From assembly GCA_958450325.1 (NCBI GenBank), contig OY288250.1:40956683-41020682 (forward strand): a DNA stretch of 64,000 nt, written 5' to 3'. The DNA is from Agrostemma githago. Its lineage: Eukaryota > Streptophyta > Magnoliopsida > Caryophyllales > Caryophyllaceae. The position numbers and the translations under genes were made by a program. The notes beneath the pieces are model-generated. The model had not been told where the DNA came from. It was given only the letters and a program-made list of their open reading frames with translations, and did not search any database. Below, piece after piece: positions 1-11,326 of the stretch. Numbering within the stretch: the first letter of the stretch is position 1; each line of letters opens with the position of its first letter.

Positions 1-621
1 TTATAGAAGTATGAAAAAAAATGTTTTTATCGTAATTTTGGATTTCACGATGATTGCAAAAGACCTAATAAAACTCTAAAAAGTTACAACAAGTCACTAT
101 GACCGATAATAGCAAGTCATAATTTCATACATAGCAAAGCGAGATTAATGAATGCGTAGTTCATATTAAAATGAGATTACGTATAGTTTGGATTATTTTA
201 AGTACACGCATAGTTGAGATTATTTCTATGAAATAACCCTTACTTTTTTTGGTGTCAAATTGACAATTAGTTTATGACTTGGGGTAGGGACAATGATTGA
301 TAAAAGTTGATACTTAAATGAGAGTCCCTGCGGGCCAAGTGTCACACATGGTATTTCTCTCATCCACCCAAATATGAAGGGCGTTTTGGCAAAATAACGA
401 ACAAAAAAAGTAGAAGGGGCATAGTCAAGTACTTAAGTTATGTGATTGTTATCCGATCATCATTTTTACCAACTACAAAACCTCCTTATCCAACGGTCAA
501 ACCCGAATGAATTAGGTTTTGATCTCATTTTATGAGACCAAAATGGATCGTTGTGTTGTGTTGACCCGGCCCATGTGCCACCATCATGGCTGGTCTGATT
601 TCAGCTTTTTAAAATAATTTA
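1..621. other. AT-rich flank without recognisable gene
   Basis: This AT-rich stretch has no ORF of interest, no clear repeat unit and no retroelement motif that I can recognise. It lies outside the foldback element and the nested retrotransposons that follow, so it may be older decayed intergenic sequence. Confidence 0.5.
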
Positions 622-1448
622 TTTTTTGTCAAAAAGCACCTAACATTTACGCTTTCTGTAGAAAAGACACCTTAAGTTTTTTTTTGCCCAAAAGCACCTA
701 ATTCTCAATGTTTTGTTTAAAGGCACCAAATGCCACTTTCCGTCAAAAAAAGTACTAATACAGGTTAGAATTAACAGATGTACGTATAATCTTCTTAATA
801 CACTAAATATACGTATACTCACTCTTCTACTCTATCTAACTCCTCCCCTAATAACCAATACCTGATCAACTATTGTTCCCAATTTTCCCCAAAAAAACCC
901 CTCCTCTTCACTTGCATGTTTCATAAGAATTCTCAATCAAACTTCATTGCTCAATCGGTAAGTCTCTATTACGATTCTTTATCCTTTAAGTAAATAATCA
1001 CCTAAATCATCAACAAAAACAAATTTAATTTTTGAGTTCAATTTCATTTTTTAGGTTAGCTACCCTAATTTTCGAGTATAATTTTGAAGTATGGGTTAAT
1101 TATTGTTAATTTTCGAGTATCAACAACAAACCCTAAGGAAGAGGAAAATGGAGTTTGATTGAGAAGAGGAAGGTTTTTTTTTGGGGGAAATAAGGAGGAT
1201 ATGAATTAGGGTATTAGTTGATTATGGGAGGAAGAATGAGGGTATGTATACGTATATTTAGTGTATTAAGAAGAGTATATGTACATCCGTTAATTCTAAC
1301 CTATATTTGTACTTTTTTTGACGGAAAGTGGCATTTGGTGCCTTTAAACAACACATTGAGAATTTTAGGTGCTTTTGGGCAAAAAAAAAAAAACTTAAGG
1401 TGCCTTTGTTACAGAAAGCGTAAATGTTAGGTGCTTTTTGACAAAAAA
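622..1448. mobile_element. Foldback / long-TIR DNA element (MITE-like)
   Basis: The two ends are long inverted repeats. Positions 622 to about 870 match the reverse complement of about 1210 to 1448, both ending in ttttttgtcaaaaagcacc. Weaker inverted matches continue inwards (around 928-960 against 1140-1185), so much of the element can fold on itself. The short peptides read from the two arms in opposite directions are nearly identical because they are the same repeat, not genes. No transposase is present. Flanking bases are AT-rich and I do not see a convincing target-site duplication, so the superfamily is uncertain. Mutator-like foldback elements have this architecture. A transcript across it would form a long hairpin. 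Confidence 0.75.
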
Positions 1449-1562
1449 CTCTTATAATATTAATGAAAAACAAGTAAAAAAAGTGAATAAGGTTATATTT
1501 TGTGTTTTTTTTATTATGTTATATTCATGGTAACTTTTTGTCCTATACTTTAGACTTGTAAT
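1449..1562. other. AT-rich spacer
   Basis: This short AT-rich sequence lies between the foldback element and the GC-richer LTR of element F. I see nothing recognisable in it. Confidence 0.4.
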
Positions 1563-2406
1563 TGATGGGGCTGGTAATCCAGCCCGACCCAGATCAACTC
1601 AAACTGCGGTCCGGATCCTTCCAGATCAACTCCCTGACCCGATCCGAGGTCGCTACAGGAAGGTCATTCCCAGCCCCCCAACCCTGGGCTTGGGGCGGAG
1701 ACGCCGCCCGGTACGATGGCCGCGCCGAGGCCGGCCAAAGCCTCGACCCAACCGGAGGTCGCTCTAACAGAGGGTACCTCTGGCCCCTGACCGACCGCCG
1801 ACCCTAGGCGGGGGTCGGCTAGGTCTCCATGACAGAGCTCCTACATGGCTACATCCTATCTAAGGGCACCCCCCCCTCCCCGAGGGCCACCTCATCCAAA
1901 AGAGGTGTCGATGCCAGCAGTCGAGGTGGAAAGGTAAAGTTACACACTTTCTTTATCTCACTGCAAAACCTATTAATACCCATGATGCATGCTCCTCCAT
2001 TTAAGTGGAAGGTTTTCTGCGTTCAATCAATCTACGCAGGCCCGATGCTAAGGTGAGCTGAGGGGGGACAGCGTAAGTGAGCAAATCTCTTTTCCAAGGC
2101 TTAAAGGAAAGGGTAATGAATTTCAACTTACTCAACCTCTCTCTAGAAAAACACCATCTTACTCTTCACGAGTAAGGTTTCTTAAGGCATAAAAGGACTA
2201 ACTTAGGCATCAGAGAGGGTTGCCTGACCTTGCCTCGGACACCACCGAGGCCCTGTTTGTCTCTTGCCCTGGCACATGTCACCCCATCCGTCCAAGGAAG
2301 TCCATTCAACTAGTGGAGAGAAGGAGTAAAGCTTGGGTAAATCGAAGATCCGACCCCATTAATGATATAGATCTAAATTCGTTTAGATCTGATTGTTTTT
2401 TACCCA
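1563..2406 (+). repeat. 5' LTR of Ty3/gypsy element F
   Basis: A GC-rich block that starts around tgatgggg and ends in taccca directly before a primer-binding site, giving a TG...CA LTR of roughly 840 bp. The end is fixed by the adjacent PBS. The start is inferred from the change in base composition and the TG, because the partner LTR is not in the window. No clear TATA box was recognised. Small ORFs inside are not convincing genes. Confidence 0.6.
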
Positions 2407-2413
2407 AATAATT

Positions 2414-2431
2414 TGGCGCCGTCTGTGGGGA
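2414..2431 (+). promoter_or_regulatory. Primer-binding site of element F
   Basis: The sequence tggcgccgtctgtgggga lies seven bases after the LTR end. The leading TGG is the complement of a tRNA CCA end, and the position between LTR and gag fits a minus-strand priming site. I cannot name the tRNA with certainty. It differs from the PBS of A/B and from that of C/D/E, so F is a third lineage. Confidence 0.75.
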
Positions 2432-2478
2432 TTGATCAAAATAAATCTCCGAAAAGGAACAAAAAGTCACAAGAAGAG

Positions 2479-2535
2479 ATGCCAGATATTGAGGAAACAA
2501 TCCCTACCGGAGACCAGATAGACATGCCCTCGTCT
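2479..2535 (+). pseudogene. gag N-terminus of element F (first piece)
   Basis: An ATG at 2479, 48 bases after the PBS, opens a short reading frame beginning MPDIEETIPTGDQ. It is cut after 19 codons by the CACTA element at 2536. The sequence resumes at 25181 after the tct target duplication. It is the start of the gag of F and is not functional as it stands. The coding frame is inferred from position and from the later gag pieces. Confidence 0.55.
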
Positions 2536-3382
2536 CACTACTACAAATCCCCTCATATCCCGACACTTTGGGCTTGACGCTTTTAAAACCGTCGACCTTA
2601 TATTTCCCCAAAATTCATTCTATATGCTTTTATGTGTCCAGGTGTAAAGTATTTATTATTAATATACTAATATTAATCAATCAAATAATACTAGCATTAG
2701 TTAATAGCCCGCCCTCATCATTCTAAACACAACCCGCCTCCATCACTCTCCAATAAAAGAACTGATCATCTCCATCTCCAATGAAACCTAATACCAACCC
2801 CATTACTCTAAAGAAAAACTCATCCGTCAACTTGTATTCGCCGCCTCCTGCGTCGTCTTCTGTTAAGACCGATGAAATCAAAGAACTGAAAACAACGTCT
2901 CTCTTTGTATTACTGTATTGGGTCCATGAGCGGAGAAATTGACGCTAATGGGTAATTTTTCGTGCTTTTTTTCTTTCTTTTTATTTCGTTTCCTTCATTT
3001 TTTTTGTTTGGCGGGGATTACAAGAGGGGGAAGTTCAAGTTCTGATTTTACTTAAGATTCAATTGAATTGTTTCTCTTAGGGAGGATTTGGGGTGAATAT
3101 ATCTTTCAATTTGTTCTCGTCCTCTGTGGTTGATTAATCTTAAGAAACATAATTCGACTCCTCATTCTTGTGTAACAGAGGGAACATATTATTTCAATAA
3201 TTTTAACATCAGAAGATTTATCGAAAGCATTCTTTTTTTTCCTATCGCATTCTGTGTTGCCTTGTGTTCTGTGTTCAGAATTTCCGAGTGCTAGAATTCT
3301 ACTCCTATGCTTGCAAATTTGGTTAAAAAACAGATTGATATTCCTTTGAGCATTCACTATGTGTGTGATGTGCTTGTGTCAT
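2536..3382. other. Left arm of the CACTA element
   Basis: After the terminal repeat come a few copies of the subterminal motif (around 2565-2615), then AT-rich and CT-rich sequence. A stretch at about 2860-2960 looks like a 5' UTR or first exon followed by a GTAA-type donor, and intron-like T-rich sequence follows. I cannot name a gene from it. An ORF on the minus strand here has no recognisable content. Confidence 0.4.
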
Positions 3383-3486
3383 GTAAAGCATAATTATTTT
3401 TTTTTGGTGAAATGTAAATTATATTAAAATCAAGTAACCAATTACATCACGGATTCAAGACAAAGACAAATTAGAGCGAATACGCT

Positions 3487-3999
3487 CTACATCAGTCTAT
3501 CAAGCCACACCTGGTCTCTTTCTGTCAATTTACCCTTACATTGATTTTTAATTCTATTTCTAACATCAGTTATAATTAAACTAGCACATCTTCTCGGAGT
3601 AGAAATTTGATGCTCCATCCTGCTGCTATTCCTCTTGTACCATATGTAATAAACCGTGGCACTAATGATGCTGTTAAGGATGCCATTCTTTAGCCTCGAG
3701 AATCGCTTATGGCGTCTCCAAGGCTGATCATTATCATTCGCCATCCTCACGCCTGACCAGTCTTGAAGAAATTGCAGAACTCTCGAGCTGTACGGGCATT
3801 TGAAGAACAAATGCTGCAATGTTTCTTCCTCTTGCTCGCAAATGCAACTTGTATTATTAGAACTAATGTGAAGTCTATAGAGGTTATCTTTGGTATTTGG
3901 ACCTCTTTGATAGAATAACCACGAAGTAAAAGTGTGTTTGGGAATTACCCATTTGCTCCATACGAACTGATGCCATTCGCAGTCCTGCCCGGCGGACAC
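3487..3999 (-). pseudogene. LINE ORF2 C-terminal zinc-binding (zf-RVT) domain
   Basis: A 170-residue frame with the zf-RVT signature of plant LINE proteins: W..WVIPKHTFTSWLF near the start, then CICEQEEETLQHLFFKCPYS with paired C/C and H/C ligands, then the conserved ATVYYIWYKRN block. In an intact LINE it forms the C-terminus of the reverse transcriptase polypeptide. Here it is separated from the RT frame by frame breaks and the poly-G tract, so it is a fragment rather than a gene with its own start. The 3' UTR and poly-A tail lie at 3399-3486. Confidence 0.85.
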
Positions 4000-4128
4000 C
4001 AGTTTGTCGTAACCCTTCTTTATAGTATACTCCTTCCCTGGAACATTAATCCATTCCCGGTTATCATAGGCTACTTACAGCTCATTTTTCAACTTACAGA
4101 TCTTCTTCCAATACCAACTTGCTTGAGT

Positions 4129-4129
<1 letters not shown>

Positions 4130-4169
<40 letters not shown>
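4130..4169. repeat. 40-bp poly-G tract inside the LINE
   Basis: An uninterrupted run of 40 G (40 C on the coding strand) lies between the RT and zinc-binding parts of the LINE. It destroys the reading frame. Homopolymers of this kind are unusual in plant DNA and can be an assembly or sequencing artefact as well as a real expansion. Confidence 0.9.
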
Positions 4170-4170
<1 letters not shown>

Positions 4171-4383
4171 ATGAGCAGCCCATTCACCATTACGTAAGTA
4201 TGTATGTTGAATCCATTGGACCCAAAGCTTATTTGGGAGATAATATATCCACCAAACAAGTTTACCTATACTAGCCTTATTCCAGGCTATCTCATCTTTC
4301 AGTCCGAGACCTCATTGTTTCTTCCCCTTACAGATTTTGTTCCATGCTACTGTAGGTGTTTTGGTAAATTCGGCATTACCGTC

Positions 4384-6344
4384 TCAAAGGAAGTTCCTAC
4401 ACACCGCTTCTACTTTGACCAATACTCCTTTTGGGAGCAGGAATATAGATGCCCAATAAGTGTGTAGCGTCCTGAAAACCGATTTAACAAGAACTAACCT
4501 GCCGACATATGAGAGCTTCCTGGAGCCAAGCGATCTTATTCGCTCCAGAACCTTATCGATTAGCGGCAGGCAGTCTTTTATCGTGAGTTTAGCAGGCTTA
4601 ATCGGAACTCCTAAATATTTGAAGGGCAGATTTCCTTCAGTACATCCCGAGACGTGAATAATCTCCTGTCTTATATGATCCGGGACACCATTGAAATAGA
4701 CATTAGATTTCCCCGTGCTCATCTTTAGACCTGATGCTTGCGAGAAAGTAACGAAGGTCCTAAGTAAGACCATAATGGATTTTACATTCCCTTTACTGAA
4801 GAGTAGCAGGTCGTCGACAAACATCAGACAACTCAGTTTCAACGGCTTACAAAGAGGATGAAAATTGAAGTCCATATTAGTCGTAGTATAAGCAAGCAGC
4901 CTCGAGAGGTACTCCATGCATATTGTAAACAAGAGCGGTGATAGAGGATCCCCTTGTCTCAGACCTCTCCTTCCTTTGAACCATCCGAACGAATCTCCAT
5001 TTAAGTTCAGCGAGTAGGATGCAGTTGAAACGCATTCCCTAATCCATCCTATGAACTTTTCCGGCATTCTAAGCTCATGGAGCATTTGGAATAGGAAATT
5101 CCATTCCACCGAGTCGTAGGCCTTTTGTAGGTCGATTTTAAACATGCATCTCGGGGAGACAGTTTTCCTTCCATAGAGTTTCACGAGATCTTGACAGATG
5201 AGTATATTTTCAAGGATATTCCTTCCATGAATGAATCCGCCTTGCGTTTTGGATACTAGGTGAGGAAGAACATCTGCCAGTCTGTTACAAATCACCTTGG
5301 AGATGCATTTATAAACCACATTGTAGCACGCGATTGGTCTAAATTGCATTACATTAGTAGGATTATTAGTTTTCGGAATTAGCGTGATATTTGTGGTATT
5401 CAGCTGTTTGAGCATCTTGCCATTCCTGAAAAACTCGTGAACTGCATCACAAGTGTCCCGACCCACAATATCCCAGCAGGATTTAAAGAACTTACTTGTG
5501 TAGCCATCCGGACCAGGGCTTTTATCATCCGAAATGCTAAACATAATTGCCTTAATCTCATCATCAGTGACAGGTCTTAGAAGAATCTGAATCTGATCAT
5601 CCTCACACTTGTTTCCATAATTCACAATCTTTCTATTAACTTTGACAGTAGCTTTTGTAGAACCAAGGAGGTCCTGATAGAAATTGATGAAACTGTCCTG
5701 GATCTCACGCTTTTCAGTATGCACTGTTCTAAACTGATCCTCTATTTGCAAGACCTGATTCTGTCTTCTTCTTGCTTTTAAAACCCCGTGGAAGTACGAT
5801 GTGTTGGCATCTCCCTCCATATTCCAATTCAGCTTAGCTTTTTGGCTCAAGAATGCATATCGCGCCTTGTCTAAATTTTCAAAAGCCTCCCTGATTTCAG
5901 TTTCCTGCTGCAACAACAACCTGTCAGTAAGATCTACTCCTAGTTGTTTCTGGATTTCCTTAAGCTTAATCATAGCAATGTCCGCGTTGGTCTCAACATC
6001 AGTGAATTGCGCTTTATTCAGGCCCTTAAGTAAAGGCTTCATTTCTTTCAGATTCCGCACTAGACCAAACATCCGAGTCCCAAATCTCTTGTTCTTCCAA
6101 CCATGTGCAACAATCTCCTTAAAATTAGAAGACATGCACCACATATTGAAGAACTCGAAAGGTATGCTCTTCTTGTCCTCTAGAGTCTTCTTTTGAATCA
6201 AGCATGGGGTATGATCGAACATTCCTTCAGGGAGAAAGTGTGCAAAATGAGTCGAGTATTGATCCAACCAGTCCTGATTCACGAGGAACCTATCGAGCCT
6301 GCTATAAATTCTATCCTCAGGCCGTTGCTTGTTGTTCCAGGTGA
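4384..6344 (-). pseudogene. LINE ORF2: endonuclease tail and reverse transcriptase
   Basis: This long open frame has its first internal ATG at 6282, but it is open up to the truncation at 6344, where it reads the end of an AP-like endonuclease (RIYSRLDRFLVN). Reverse transcriptase motifs follow in order: SPGPDGYTSKFFK, the TLIPK..P..FRPIA block, FKIDLQKAYDSVEW, RRGLRQGDPLSPLLF, and the catalytic FVDDLLLF, then the KYLGVPI thumb region. It would copy LINE RNA at a nicked genomic target. The frame stops at 4384 within the C-terminal part, so the protein is broken. It lies close to the poly-G run and is followed by the detached zinc-binding domain at 3487-3999. The domain assignment is secure; activity is not expected because the 5' end is missing. 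Confidence 0.9.
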
Positions 6345-6360
6345 GTAAAGCATAATTATT

Positions 6361-7015
6361 GAAACTGTTAACTATTAATTTAAAATTTATTTGTATTTAT
6401 CCTAATTAGCAAGTCCTCTTATTTGTATTTATACTACTATCTATGTATTTTTGATTATTTATGTGAGAGCGCGTGTAACCTGAAGAAAGATTGATGAGTA
6501 GAAGATTGTTCAATTTGCTTCCTGGTTTATGAATGCGTATTGATTCTGCAAAATCTTAGTATACTGAATTGTGATTTAACTGGAAAGATGATGATATTGA
6601 TGTTATGGGACATAATTGTCTCAACTTCTAAGGTTCTCGTTTTAGTGTGCTCGTCCCTTGGTTATACGGAGTTGTTGAAGACCGACTCATGATTTTGCAA
6701 TGCTGCTTGCATTTCAGGTCTTCGTCATATTCACCAGGTACGTTTTTACTGAGTGTTACGTTACAATCTTCATATCCAAATGCTCTGATGCCACCGCAGT
6801 TTTTTTAAGCTTGAGTCTACTGATCGGAGCATCGATGTAGGGTTTGTCGAGTTTACTATTGCGTTATATCTTGCTCGATTCGATTTGACTCGCTTTGATT
6901 TATTGTCTGACCTATGCTCTCCTGCATATATTTTTATTGCTTCTTAAATTATTGATCATGTAATGCGCTGATCTATGGTTTATTGAGTTGATTACTAATC
7001 TTTAACTTGTTGATT
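6361..7015 (+). other. CACTA cargo: intron-like sequence
   Basis: AT-rich sequence between two LINEs. A tgcatttcag acceptor-like site near 6708-6717 is followed by a 20-base piece and then a gtacg donor-like site, so this may be captured intron-exon-intron sequence of a host gene. The piece is too short to identify. The stretch is interrupted by the chimeric LINE at 7031 and resumes at 17473. Confidence 0.35.
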
Positions 7016-8234
7016 TGTTCACTAATCTTTTTTTTTGAAGAAAGAGACCGTACCCTGAGCGGGCTCGCTACGTACTCATAACATCATGGTTTTTTTTGGT
7101 GAAATGTTGATATGGTAACAAGATTGTTGAAGGTTAGACCCTCCTGATGGTAGGGATTTGTCGTGAATCCCAACCGTAAAAAAAAACCGGCGAACCTAAC
7201 TAGGGTAGCTAGGGTAAGTCGGGTCGAATCCACAGGGACGGGAGGTCGGACTAAGGTATGCTACGATTCTAGACTAGGTTCGAGACAAGCTATTCTAAGG
7301 GGGAGACTAGGACTAGTCTAAGGTCTAAAACTAGGACTAAGGGACACTAAGATGACACTAAGAAGGAAGGCTAGGGTTAGGTCGGGGTCAAAGGGGTAAT
7401 GGAATGGTCGAAGGAGAACTAGAGTGAAGGAGGTAGTAGGGTAATCTAGGTAATGCCTGGGCTCTCGCAACTTAGACTCACCTAGAGGTTCCACCTAAAA
7501 CCCACCTTGGCGATACACATGACAAACGGGGTTGCTAGCGCGATATCGGGGCCTAGGTCGCGTCCGGGCTCTCGCAACTTAGACCGACCTAGGGGTCGTC
7601 CTCACCGGGCTCTCGCAACTTAATGAGGGAACCAAACCCACAAACAAACTATCACCCACAAGATAAAGGTAAGAAAAAACAAGCATACACATATACATGT
7701 CATTCAAGCATTTCAACAAACATGTGATATGCATCAAACCAAGGGGAAACCCAAATCTTCCACCAACATCTCTAACAATCCCTTAATCGTCTAATTAACA
7801 CCCTAATCACCTTACTAACCCTAGCAAGAGTCTACTCTAACATATCTATTCTATAACTAACACTAACAAGGTGAGCCAACACAAGAACAAGAGGATGCAT
7901 AAATGAAACTAGCAAGAATGAAGAACAAAACAATAAACAAGAACTAAAGATTCAAACTTGAATGATAAAAAAAAAGATTAAGAAGAAGGAAAAGGGATTA
8001 TACCATACTAGAAGATGAAAGGAAGAAAGAAACTTGCATAAATGGAAGAACCCAAAACAAACATCCAAGTTTGTCAAGCTTGGTGAAGATCTTGAAAAAT
8101 TCCCAAATTACAAGCACTAATCTATGATTAAAGACTAATTACCGACTAATCTACTCTAATCTATGCTAATCTATCTAGGGTTTAGTCTAATATGAAGTTC
8201 CTCACATCCGATCATGTCTTAATAAAAGAGGGAG

Positions 8235-8246
8235 GTATATATATAG
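8235..8246 (-). promoter_or_regulatory. TATA box in LTR of element A
   Basis: An alternating TA run, read on the minus strand as ctatatatatacc, lies about 50 bp downstream of the palindrome array in the direction of transcription. It is a good candidate for the U3 core promoter. The equivalent in the right LTR is at 14341-14352. Confidence 0.65.
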
Positions 8247-8297
8247 TGTTACAAGTGGAAAGGAGAAGGAAGGAAACAATGCGGGGCTGAACTGGGC

Positions 8298-8447
8298 TCA
8301 TCCCGGTCGGGATGAGTTGGTCCCGATCGGGATGAGGTGGTCCCGATCGGAATGAACTGCTCCCGGTCGGGATGAGCCACAAACAGCAGCTCCTTCAATT
8401 GCTCCTTCATCCCGGACGGGATGAGGCCATACCCGTCCAGGATGAGT
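8298..8447. repeat. Array of TCCCGRTCGGGA palindromes in U3 of A
   Basis: Six 12-bp palindromes or near-palindromes with consensus TCCCGRTCGGGA occur in 150 bp, four of them spaced about 20 bp apart (around 8301, 8321, 8341, 8361) and two variants with cggacggg or cgtcc centres at 8408-8445. In the transcription direction of the element they lie just upstream of the TATA box. Confidence 0.9.
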
Positions 8448-8784
8448 CTTGTAGGCCTCAAATATGAACTTTTTGGTCCCTCCTTACTTCTCATGGGCTT
8501 CCCATCGATTCTCGGGACTCGGGATCAGGTCTCGGAGGCTCGGTATTGGGTCCCAAGGTCTTGGGGTCGACTCCAAGGCATCGAGTGATCGTTCCTTAGC
8601 TTTGTTGGCTCCTAAAAGTGTATGTATCGAGTCGGAATCGCTCCAACTCTTCATGAACGGTCTCGGGAACCTGAAACGAACTAAAGGAAGCATAAGAAGC
8701 CCATAAATCGCTCCCAAGGAGCGATTCCACAAGGAAAATGGGACCAAAACACTACAAAATAGGCACTACAAACGACACTTATCA

Positions 8785-8797
8785 ACTCCCCCACACT
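8785..8797 (-). promoter_or_regulatory. Polypurine tract of element A
   Basis: On the minus strand the sequence reads agtgtgggggagt directly before the LTR start TGATAAG. This is the expected primer for plus-strand DNA synthesis and sets the orientation of the element. Confidence 0.8.
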
Positions 8798-11326
8798 TAA
8801 CCCTTACTCGCCCTCGAGTAAGCACATACTAACTACTATACCATCTGAGTGGGTATTAGCGCACCCTAAGCCCCTTCAACTCACGCAAGTGCACTTAGAG
8901 GACAAGTGCACTCCGCAAGGCAAGTTGGGTCTTGCGACAAAACTGTGGATGCAACCGGACACAAAAGACACAAACAAACAAACACACCAACAAACACATA
9001 ATCGGTTGCACCCAAAAGAAAACAAATACCGCTTCCCTCAAACAAGCGGTGAAAGAAGCATCGGTTTAGGACTCGAGGTAAGTGACAACGTTCCCAAGCT
9101 AGCAATACAAACCAAGGTGAACTAAACCCTAATAGTATGACGATAAAGCAATAAAAACGTTGGTAACTTACCTAGGTCCTCCTAACTTTCTAAAAACGTA
9201 CTACGGGACGATCGGCGGAGTGGGAAGTGATGATCCACGGTGTTAGTCGACACTGTAGGTAAGTGAGACCCCGCCCCCTTTAGCGTGAGCCAAGAGTGTC
9301 GTCCCATGTCTAAAACCGCCTAACTAGTCCAAGTAAAAAGGTGGAAATAAGCAAGATGAGGGAAGACCGACTAATGCCGTTATCATCCTTCCTCGGAACT
9401 CGGTCCTTTGGTAGGCTCTTCACGGCAAAAGTCGGAAAAAGGCTTATTTTGAGAGGTAGGGGTTATTTTTTTGTGAATCGGGTTTTCTTTTGGCATTTTC
9501 TCTTTTCTTTTGCATTTTTGCTTTGTTTTGTTTTGCCATGCCATTCTTTTTCTTCTTTTCTATTTTCTTTTTTGGCTTTTGTGCATTTTCTTTTTCTTCA
9601 ATCTTTTCTTTCTTTCTTTCATTTCTTTCATTTTCTTTTCTTAGCCCTTTTTTGGCTTGATTCGGCTTTTTGGCATTCCTTAGTAACAAGAAAGAGAGAT
9701 TTCAACAAATTGCATTTTTATTGTGTGGATTTGTGTAGGAAGTAGGGAAATGGGTATGTCGGGACGACGTCTTCCCTTCATACTCACAAAAAAGAGGAAA
9801 ACTTGGACTAATCAAACGATCCTAAACACGGTCACCTAAGGGACGAGACTCGGTAACCAAGGCCTATTCACACCGTGGGTGGTCATAATGGTCAAAATGA
9901 AAATCCCGTAGTAAATCCCTAGTAAGCTAGGTGGACTCAAGGTAAAGGACCAACGAAATCATTGATTTAGGGTCATTCTACTAGACTATAGTCCAAGACT
10001 CGATTTATACAACTAGGAAGGAAAAGTAAACACTCGCACACTAGCCTCTAAACCGGGTTTTCGAAAACTGTTTACACACATGACACACAACAAAACACAA
10101 AACGAAGACACAACGAAAATGAAAGAAAAAGAGACAAAACAAAACAAAACAAGACAAGGAGAAACAACACATAAACAAAACAAACACCACCCCGATCTTC
10201 AAACATGTCTCCAAATCCACCACAATCTTTACAAAGCTCCTCCCGAGCACACATCATCACAAATCTCCTCCAAACTCACAAGAAGCAAAGAGGGAAAAAG
10301 GGATGAAGAGATGTTACCGGAAGTCTTGAAAGCTCACCAAAGCTAACGGCGATTGGGCAACCTATAAGGAGAAAAGGGGGGGGGGGGGCAAAGCACACAC
10401 AACAAAATACGACATAACGACACAAAAAGGAAAAGACACAAAAGAAAATCTTTTTGATTTTTGTGAAATTTTTCAAATTTTTAGGGTTTTTGAAGATTTT
10501 TTCGGGAAAACTAAGAAAATAAACTAAACTATACTAGAATATCGCTCCCCCACACTTAAATCGAGCCATGTCCTCATGCTCGATCGTAGGGTGCGGAGAG
10601 ACAAAAGAAAGAAAAAGAAACTACGAAAATAAAACTAAAAATCAAAAATAAAGTGAAGAAAAGGTAGAAGGTGTCCGGCCGGGGTGTAGTCAAGTCACCA
10701 TGGGCCGAGACGAGAAAAAGATATGGATGGGGGAAGAAATAAAAAGAAGGAAATAAAAGGAAATGGGAGGGGAGGGCTAGGTGTAATCAAGTCACCTAGC
10801 CCGGATTCCGCCTAAATCCGACTAAATCCAACAAAAGGGGTGAAAAACTTGTAAAATTTGGATTTTGAAATGACTCTCGATGTAGTCACGTCATCGAGAG
10901 TGGGGAGCAACCATATACCAAGGCCTCGAAGGCCACCGTGACACAAATATAGGGGGAAGGGGAGTAAACAAAGGAAAACAAGCAATAAAAGACGGAAAAG
11001 AAAGGATAGTTGCCGTACCAATAGGATAGCAACTCACTCGCTCCATCGTCTCAAAGATCCATGTAAGCACATAGCTAGTCTTCATCATTGCTATTCCTCT
11101 TCAAACTCGATAAGTACGCATGGTTAAGGTAGTAATGGTGTGAGGGGGGGTAGGATTCGATGTGAAACTCGGTGTAAAGTGAAGAGAAAATGAGGTGAGG
11201 GTATGTAAATGAAGTGTGAGGGTCATATAACATGAGCGAGGATGGGTAGGGAGGTTGGGTGGGGGTATACAATGGTTGGGTGGGCTTAAATGTCAAGGAA
11301 AAGGCCAAAAGAGGAGAAAAGAGACC
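8798..11326 (-). other. Non-coding internal region of element A
   Basis: Between the 3' LTR and the orphan ORF lies sequence without a credible gene. It has a pyrimidine-rich tract at about 9480-9660 (purine-rich on the element strand), an AC-rich stretch at 10075-10160 and a G-run at 10376-10388. Open frames in these tracts have extreme composition and look like chance. The same order of blocks is present in element B at 28164-30702. Confidence 0.75.

Larger units (their letters stand above)
3399..6344 (-). mobile_element. 5'-truncated L1-type LINE
   Basis: The element runs right to left. A T-run at 3399-3406 (poly-A tail on the minus strand) marks its 3' end, and the 5' end is truncated within the endonuclease coding region at 6344. 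A perfect 16-bp duplication gtaaagcataattatt flanks it (3383-3398 and 6345-6360), the signature of target-primed reverse transcription and of a fairly recent insertion. It encodes the tail of the endonuclease, a reverse transcriptase and a C-terminal zinc-binding domain. A 40-bp G homopolymer interrupts the coding sequence. Confidence 0.9.
7145..8784 (-). repeat. 3' LTR of element A (left copy)
   Basis: It is nearly identical to the right copy at 13252-14891, with scattered substitutions and short indels. Read on the minus strand it starts TGATAAGTGTCG and ends CTACCATCA. It holds a palindrome array at 8298-8447 and a TATA box at 8235-8246. Confidence 0.95.

Noticed and set aside
1562..1807. 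Small protein-coding gene in the GC-rich block
   Set aside because: It lies in the LTR of element F just before a primer-binding site. The Arg/Gly/Pro-rich reading follows from GC content.
2414..2431. tRNA gene at the PBS sites
   Set aside because: Only an 18-base complement of a tRNA 3' end is present at each of the five sites, with no cloverleaf around it. They are primer-binding sites.
8298..8447. CRISPR-like array
   Set aside because: Palindromes are short, spacing is irregular, spacers are related between copies, and the sequence is a plant LTR. No cas genes are present.
9444..9745. ORFs on both strands in the pyrimidine-rich tract of element A
   Set aside because: Extreme Phe/Ser/Leu or Lys/Glu composition is produced by the TTTTCTTT repeats. 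No start context, and the frame is not kept in element B.
10376..10388. G-run in element A as a G-quadruplex element
   Set aside because: A single short run, absent at the matching place in B. Too little to support a function.
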